From positions 1-64,000 of the forward strand of contig CAMEJJ010000007.1 of the NCBI GenBank assembly GCA_945919795.1: 64,000 bases of DNA. Reading direction: 5' to 3'. Under the pieces are notes generated by a model, which worked only from the letters and a program-made list of their open reading frames with translations, ran no database searches and was not told the DNA's origin. Within the stretch, counting starts at the first letter, position 1; each line of letters begins with the position of its first letter. Positions 59,114-64,000 of this stretch are shown here, in pieces. Both the position numbers and the translations under genes were made by a program. Origin of the DNA: an uncultured Lachnospiraceae bacterium. Lineage in GTDB: Bacteria; Bacillota; Clostridia; Lachnospirales; Lachnospiraceae.

Positions 59114-60364
59114 TTATGCACCAAATAATTCACGAATGGCTTTCTCATTAATCTTGGAACCGATGACACAAATCTTACCGGTTGTCTCTGCACTTCCATC
59201 TCTGATTTCGCTCTCACCCGGAACATGATCAAAATGAATGAAACTGTCACCGTCTGTCGGAACCATTCCTTTTGCACGAAGAATCATACCATACTTATCG
59301 CCATCTTCCAATGCATCCAGGCATGCCTGTATTTGTTCCTTTGTAAATTTGCTGGAAGTTTCAATACCGACACTGGCAAAAACTTCATCTGCATGATGAT
59401 GGTCATGATCGTGACAGCCACATGTGCAATCCGGTCCATGATCGTGATGATCGTGATCATGGTGGTCGTGATCATGGTGGTCGTGTTCATGATGATCATG
59501 GTCATGGTGGTCATGGTGGTCGTGTTCATGATCGTGGTGGTCGTGGTCGTGGTCATGGTGGTCATGGTCATGATGATCGTGGTCATGGTCGTGGTGGTCG
59601 TGGTCATGGTCGTGGTGGTCGTGGTCATGGTGGTCGTGTTCATGATGATCATGGTCGTGATCATGACAACCGCATGTGCAGTCCGGTCCATGGTCATGGT
59701 CGTGATGCTCATGATCATGTTCATACGCTTCCATAACTTCCTTCATGAGTTCAGCTTCTAAATCTTTTGCATTTTCTATTGTTTCTAATATTTTGATACC
59801 TTCCAACTTATCCCAAGGTGTTGTAATGATGGATGCTTTGGCATTGTGCTCACGAATTAATGCTACACATGCATTAATTTTTTCATCACCCATCTCACCT
59901 GTTCGGCTCAAAATAATCGTTCCTGCATGTTCAATCTGATTAGCAAAAAACTCACCAAAGTTTTTCAGGTATGTCTTGCATTTTTTTGCATCAACAACTG
60001 CAACCGCACTGTTTAAATGAACACCTTCATCAGCTGTTGCACCTTCTACCGCGCGCATGACATCAGATAATTTTCCTACGCCTGAGGGCTCAATTAAAAT
60101 ACGATCCGGATGATATTGATTCAACACCTCTTTTAATGCAGTACCAAAATCACCGACCAAAGAACAGCAGATACATCCCGAATTCATTTCCGTAATATTA
60201 ATTCCGGCATCCTTTAAAAATCCACCGTCAATACCGATTTCACCAAATTCGTTTTCGATTAATACAACCTGCTCTCCTTTTAATGCCTCATTCAGCATTT
60301 TTTTGATAAGCGTTGTTTTACCGGCTCCCAAGAAACCGGATACAATATCAATTTTTGTTGCCAT
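59114..60364 (-). CDS. CobW/G3E family GTPase with long His/Asp-rich metal-binding insert
   Basis: KIDIVSGFLGAGKTTLIKKML; NSGCICCSLVGDF; ~100-residue (HD)n tract flanked by HGPDCTCGCHDHD. Confidence 0.93.
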   Translation of the reverse strand: MATKIDIVSGFLGAGKTTLIKKMLNEALKGEQVVLIENEFGEIGIDGGFLKDAGINITEMNSGCICCSLVGDFGTALKEVLNQYHPDRILIEPSGVGKLSDVMRAVEGATADEGVHLNSAVAVVDAKKCKTYLKNFGEFFANQIEHAGTIILSRTGEMGDEKINACVALIREHNAKASIITTPWDKLEGIKILETIENAKDLEAELMKEVMEAYEHDHEHHDHDHGPDCTCGCHDHDHDHHEHDHHDHDHHDHDHDHHDHDHDHHDHDHHDHDHDHHDHEHDHHDHHDHDHHEHDHHDHDHHDHDHHDHGPDCTCGCHDHDHHHADEVFASVGIETSSKFTKEQIQACLDALEDGDKYGMILRAKGMVPTDGDSFIHFDHVPGESEIRDGSAETTGKICVIGSKINEKAIRELFGA

Positions 60365-60402
60365 TTATATCACCTTTCCTTTAAAACAATGAAAATTTTA
60401 GC

Positions 60403-60435
60403 AAAACATTTTGCAACAAAAACATTTTGCAACAA
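60403..60435. promoter_or_regulatory. Direct repeat x2 with GCAAAACATTTTGC palindrome upstream of the His-rich GTPase
   Basis: AAAACATTTTGCAACAA at 60403 and 60419. Confidence 0.55.
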
Positions 60436-60572
60436 GATGATTTCGCTAACTGTATTAGTATAGCACAATTTAAAAAGAATAGTTTCATTTTACAAAAATT
60501 TTATTTCTTCCTAAAGCATTCAAAATCCGCCCTAATCAAGCTACTTTCTCATACCACATTGATTCTTTTCAT

Positions 60573-61325
60573 TTATTTTATCACCAATTCCACAGGGCAA
60601 TGATCCGAACCTTCTATGGAAGTATGAATATCAGCGCTAACCAGTCGGTCTTTGAGACTTTCCGAAACCACAAAATAGTCGATACGCCATCCGGCATTCT
60701 TTGCTCTTGCCTGAAAACGGTATGACCACCAGGAGTAAATATCCGTCTTATCCGGATAGAAATAACGATATGTATCAATCATTCCCGAATTAAGTACACG
60801 AGAAAATGCGGCTCTTTCTTCATCCGTAAAACCGGCATTATGATGATTTGTTTTCGGATTCTTTAAATCGATCTCGTTGTGTGCCACGTTTAAATCCCCT
60901 GCATAAATCACAGGTTTTGTTTCTTCTAATTTTTTTACATATGCAAGAAAATCTTTTTCCCATTCCATCCGATAGTCCAGACGTGCCAGCTCATTCTGGG
61001 AATTCGGAACATAAACGGTGATAAAAAAGAAATCCTCAAATTCCGCCGTAATGACACGTCCTTCATGATCATGCACATCCACACCAATTCCGTAAGTTAC
61101 ATTCAGTGGCTCTTTCTTTGTAAAAAGAGCGGTTCCTGAATAGCCTTTCTTGTCAGCATAATTGTAGTACTGATGATATCCCGGCAAATCTAAATCAAGC
61201 TGACCTGCCTGCATTTTTGTTTCCTGTAAGCAAAAAATATCCGCATCCAGTTTCTGAAAAATCTCCAAAAATCCCTTTCCCACACATGCTCTTAAGCCAT
61301 TTACATTCCATGATATCAATTTCAT
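60573..61325 (-). CDS. xth: Exodeoxyribonuclease III
   Basis: MKLISWNVNGLRACVGKGFLEIFQKLDADIFCLQETK; GSDHCPVELVI. Confidence 0.97.
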   Translation of the reverse strand: MKLISWNVNGLRACVGKGFLEIFQKLDADIFCLQETKMQAGQLDLDLPGYHQYYNYADKKGYSGTALFTKKEPLNVTYGIGVDVHDHEGRVITAEFEDFFFITVYVPNSQNELARLDYRMEWEKDFLAYVKKLEETKPVIYAGDLNVAHNEIDLKNPKTNHHNAGFTDEERAAFSRVLNSGMIDTYRYFYPDKTDIYSWWSYRFQARAKNAGWRIDYFVVSESLKDRLVSADIHTSIEGSDHCPVELVIK

Positions 61326-61366
61326 CTTTTGTTTTCCTTTCCATCTTCATTTTTTTACGTTTTCAT

Positions 61367-62632
61367 TTAGAGCTTATATTTCCCGCACTTCCCGGACATT
61401 CTGGCATCCAGAAATGCTTTTACATAGATGCCGTTTTCGCGATAATCACATTCTAAAATCTGTGCATTCTGACGAAGCATGTTCAAATCTTTGCCGGCAT
61501 CATAAGGAAGCAAAAGTTCATATATTTCTCTGCTTCCGAATAATTGTTTTTCAATCACCAAAAGCAAATCTTCGATCCCAATTCCTTTGCCTGCTGCCAG
61601 AAATACTTTATTATCCTTAACCTGCGGATAGTTGATATCTGCATTATGCATTGCAACCAAATCCATCTTATTATAAAGATAAAGCATAGGAATTTTTCCT
61701 GCTCCCAATTCTTCCAAAGTGTCTTTTGTCACTTTCATATGTTCGCGATAATGCGGATCAGAAAAATCAATAACCTGTAAAAGCAGGTCGGCATTTTTTA
61801 CCTCTTCCAATGTTGAACGAAATGCCTGAACCAGATTATGCGGAAGTTCATTGATGAACCCAACGGTATCAGATAATAAAAAGCTTTTTCCGTCTTCACG
61901 ATTTACTTTTCGAACCATAGTCTCCAAAGTAGCAAACAACATATCTTTTTCCAAGACCTGCTTTTCTTCTTCACTATCGCAATAGGTCAGTAAAGCATTC
62001 ATAACCGAAGACTTTCCGGCATTGGTATATCCCACCAGACTGACAAGAGGAATTGCATTTTTTTGTCTGGCTTTTCTCTGGGTGTTTCTGTCCTTTTCAA
62101 CTTGGGCAAGTTCTCTTCTAAGCGTAGCCAGTCTTTGCTCGATATGCCGGCGGTCCAATTCCAATTTTTTCTCGCCGGCACCTTTATTACTCATCGCACC
62201 GCTGGCACCGCCCTGCCTGCTTAGAGCATCATGCAGTCCAACCAGTCTCGGAAGGGCATATTGCAAAGCTGCCACATCAACCTGCAACTTTGCTTCTCTG
62301 GTATGTGCTCTTTTTGAAAAAATTTCCAAAATCAAGGTTGTCCGATCCATAATCGGCATATGAAGTTTCTGCTGCAGATTTCTAAGCTGCATGGGAGAAA
62401 GCGCATTATCGAAAATAATCAGATCCGCATCTGTTTCCTCTGCCAGCATTTGGAGCTGTTCCACTTTTCCGGTTCCAATATAAAATGCTTTGTTAACCGC
62501 CTGGGCATGCTGTGTCAGCTCGCCGACAACTTCCAATTCGCAAGCTATTGCTAACTCTTCCAATTCTTCCATAGAATGTGCAAAATCCCGATGTGTTCCT
62601 AAATCAAGACCTACTATAATTGCTTTTTCCAT
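61367..62632 (-). CDS. hflX: GTPase HflX
   Basis: GGASGAMSNKGAGEKKLELDRRHIEQRL; SLVGYTNAGKSSVMNALL; SDTVGFINELPHNLVQAFRSTLEE. Confidence 0.97.
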   Translation of the reverse strand: MEKAIIVGLDLGTHRDFAHSMEELEELAIACELEVVGELTQHAQAVNKAFYIGTGKVEQLQMLAEETDADLIIFDNALSPMQLRNLQQKLHMPIMDRTTLILEIFSKRAHTREAKLQVDVAALQYALPRLVGLHDALSRQGGASGAMSNKGAGEKKLELDRRHIEQRLATLRRELAQVEKDRNTQRKARQKNAIPLVSLVGYTNAGKSSVMNALLTYCDSEEEKQVLEKDMLFATLETMVRKVNREDGKSFLLSDTVGFINELPHNLVQAFRSTLEEVKNADLLLQVIDFSDPHYREHMKVTKDTLEELGAGKIPMLYLYNKMDLVAMHNADINYPQVKDNKVFLAAGKGIGIEDLLLVIEKQLFGSREIYELLLPYDAGKDLNMLRQNAQILECDYRENGIYVKAFLDARMSGKCGKYKL

Positions 62633-62637
62633 AAATT

Positions 62638-62755
62638 AATCCAAATCCATTTCCAAATCTTCGTATAGAACAGTAGCCTTAACAAATCCCATTCCATAGT
62701 ATGATAACTCATAAGGTATAAAATGACATGTAATTCCATCCTTAGTCAGATAAAA
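62638..62755 (-). pseudogene. C-terminal stub of a DUF3298/RsiV-like protein
   Basis: FYLTKDGITCHFIPYELSYYGMGFVKATVLYEDLEMDLD-stop with no upstream domain. Confidence 0.55.
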
Positions 62756-63568
62756 TTATGCTTTCTCATAAATCAATAAAAGAGCTCCGTCCTGCACTTC
62801 AATCAATGCATCTTGTCCAATAAATGAATTGCTGATACCAAGAGCCACTTCTGATGTCAAACTTCCCTCATATTCATATTTTAATCCTTGAATCTTAACC
62901 ATATCAGCCTTATCACTCAGACAGATGACAGATAAATCTCCCGTCATGGCCGCAGAAAAACGTTTACATCCGCGCCACAATATTTCCATGCGAATTCCAT
63001 CCCCCATCATGCGAATATTACATCCTTTTTTTGCATAGTGGTGCATGAGCTGAATATTGGCAAGTGTATGGGAAATACGGGCTCCTCCATAACCGCCATA
63101 CAGCATCATATCCGTATAGCCAAGTTCAAATGCTTTTGCAACGGCTAAAGCCATATCGGTATCATCCTTTTCTACCGGAACTTTTTCGTGTTCAATCCGA
63201 TTGATTTCATTCCAAAAATCCGTTGGTAATTCATCATCCCCTTCAGATAGTGAATCCAGATCACCAATCCAAAAATCCGGACGCATATGGTGGTCAAGCA
63301 AAAATTTCAAACCTCCGTCTGCAGCAATCACATAAACATCCTTTTTTAAACTATTTTCCTTGCAGGCTTTTGCACAGGCACTGCATTTATGATGACACTC
63401 TGATGTTTCTTTTGTCATTTCTGCCGTCTCTTCCAGCACTTCATTTTCATATCCGGCCCATTTTAAAAGGCTCAGTAGCTGGCAAACTTCCTTTCCCATA
63501 GGTGCAGCACCAATTAAAATAGCCTGTTTATATTCTGCGTCTGTTTTTTCCATCCTTACCTTACTCAC
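62756..63568 (-). CDS. Thiamine diphosphokinase-like protein with a Cys-rich insertion
   Basis: VIAADGGLKFLLDHHMRPDFWIGDLDSL; EKDDTDMALAVAKAFELGY; insertion ECHHKCSACAKACKEN. Confidence 0.85.
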   Translation of the reverse strand: MSKVRMEKTDAEYKQAILIGAAPMGKEVCQLLSLLKWAGYENEVLEETAEMTKETSECHHKCSACAKACKENSLKKDVYVIAADGGLKFLLDHHMRPDFWIGDLDSLSEGDDELPTDFWNEINRIEHEKVPVEKDDTDMALAVAKAFELGYTDMMLYGGYGGARISHTLANIQLMHHYAKKGCNIRMMGDGIRMEILWRGCKRFSAAMTGDLSVICLSDKADMVKIQGLKYEYEGSLTSEVALGISNSFIGQDALIEVQDGALLLIYEKA

Positions 63569-64000
63569 TTTTTCTCGGTTTACATAATTTTAGCATCTCA
63601 TTTTTCAAAACTGCCAGAGCTTTCCCTACCAAGACTGAAAATGCAATGGCAGCAACAACATACAAAGCTTTCATTTCCGGCAATCCTTTGGGCAGATATA
63701 AATACCAGATATCACCATAAAATGCCGTATAATCAAAATCAGCAAATATACCGAACAGCCGGTTCAAAAAAGCAAATATACATTTTAGTAATAATATACC
63801 CGTAAACTGGTGAAACATAATATCCCATGTATAATTTCCTAAAAGTGACAGCAGACGAATGGGACTGTCAAATTTTTCCAGTTGCCGTGAAACCGTTAGC
63901 CAGAATGTAATTCCGATGACTGCGCTTAAATAGGTTGCAAAAACACCAAACGGATAATCACAGGTAGATGGAATAGCATAGACAACTCGTCCAAAATATC
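63561..64000 (-). CDS. Acyltransferase-like membrane protein, partial (C-terminal part; continues past the window)
   Basis: The open frame runs to the window edge: YFGRVVYAIPSTCDYPFGVFATYLSAVIGITFWLTVSRQLEKFDSPIRLLSLLGNYTWDIMFHQFTG... Confidence 0.6.
   Translation of the reverse strand, partial: YFGRVVYAIPSTCDYPFGVFATYLSAVIGITFWLTVSRQLEKFDSPIRLLSLLGNYTWDIMFHQFTGILLLKCIFAFLNRLFGIFADFDYTAFYGDIWYLYLPKGLPEMKALYVVAAIAFSVLVGKALAVLKNEMLKLCKPRKSE

Noticed and set aside
59225-59761. Antisense ORFs rich in MVVMVV/HDRGGRG opposite the His-rich GTPase
   Set aside because: By-product of the CATGGTCGTG-type repeat encoding (HD)n on the other strand.

Overview
This 64 kb window is AT-rich and looks like a Lachnospiraceae/Clostridia-type chromosome segment. 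That placement is inferred from gene content; no rRNA or tRNA was seen. Most of it is ordinary housekeeping: CIRCE-hsp20, groESL, nifU/nifS with an Rrf2 regulator, hemZ, a RelA/SpoT homolog, ppk1/ppx, pheA, a folC-folE-folP-folBK cluster, pyrBI, hflX and exoIII. There are also two BlaR1/BlaI-type pairs, a HigBA-like type II TA, an AbiEi/AbiEii pair and a His/Asp-rich CobW GTPase. The less ordinary material is mostly intergenic. (1) An unannotated 31-aa holin-like type I toxin with a convergent antisense-type RNA (about 34.12-34.47 kb). (2) A textbook sigma-D promoter followed by two GGA-loop hairpins and a terminator-like palindrome (about 5.13-5.26 kb), possibly a CsrA-binding leader or sRNA. 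(3) A family of long foldback elements with a conserved, covarying tip hairpin (49.69, 52.08 and 57.99 kb), plus two structurally similar but different foldbacks at 11.8-12.23 kb. (4) A 54-bp minisatellite carrying BlaI-operator-like half sites at exact 54-bp spacing. (5) Several short phased repeat arrays in intergenic or upstream regions (relA, a GGDEF gene, the AbiE locus). (6) Many gene stubs indicating decay. All family names come from motif and sequence recognition by eye; no database search was run.
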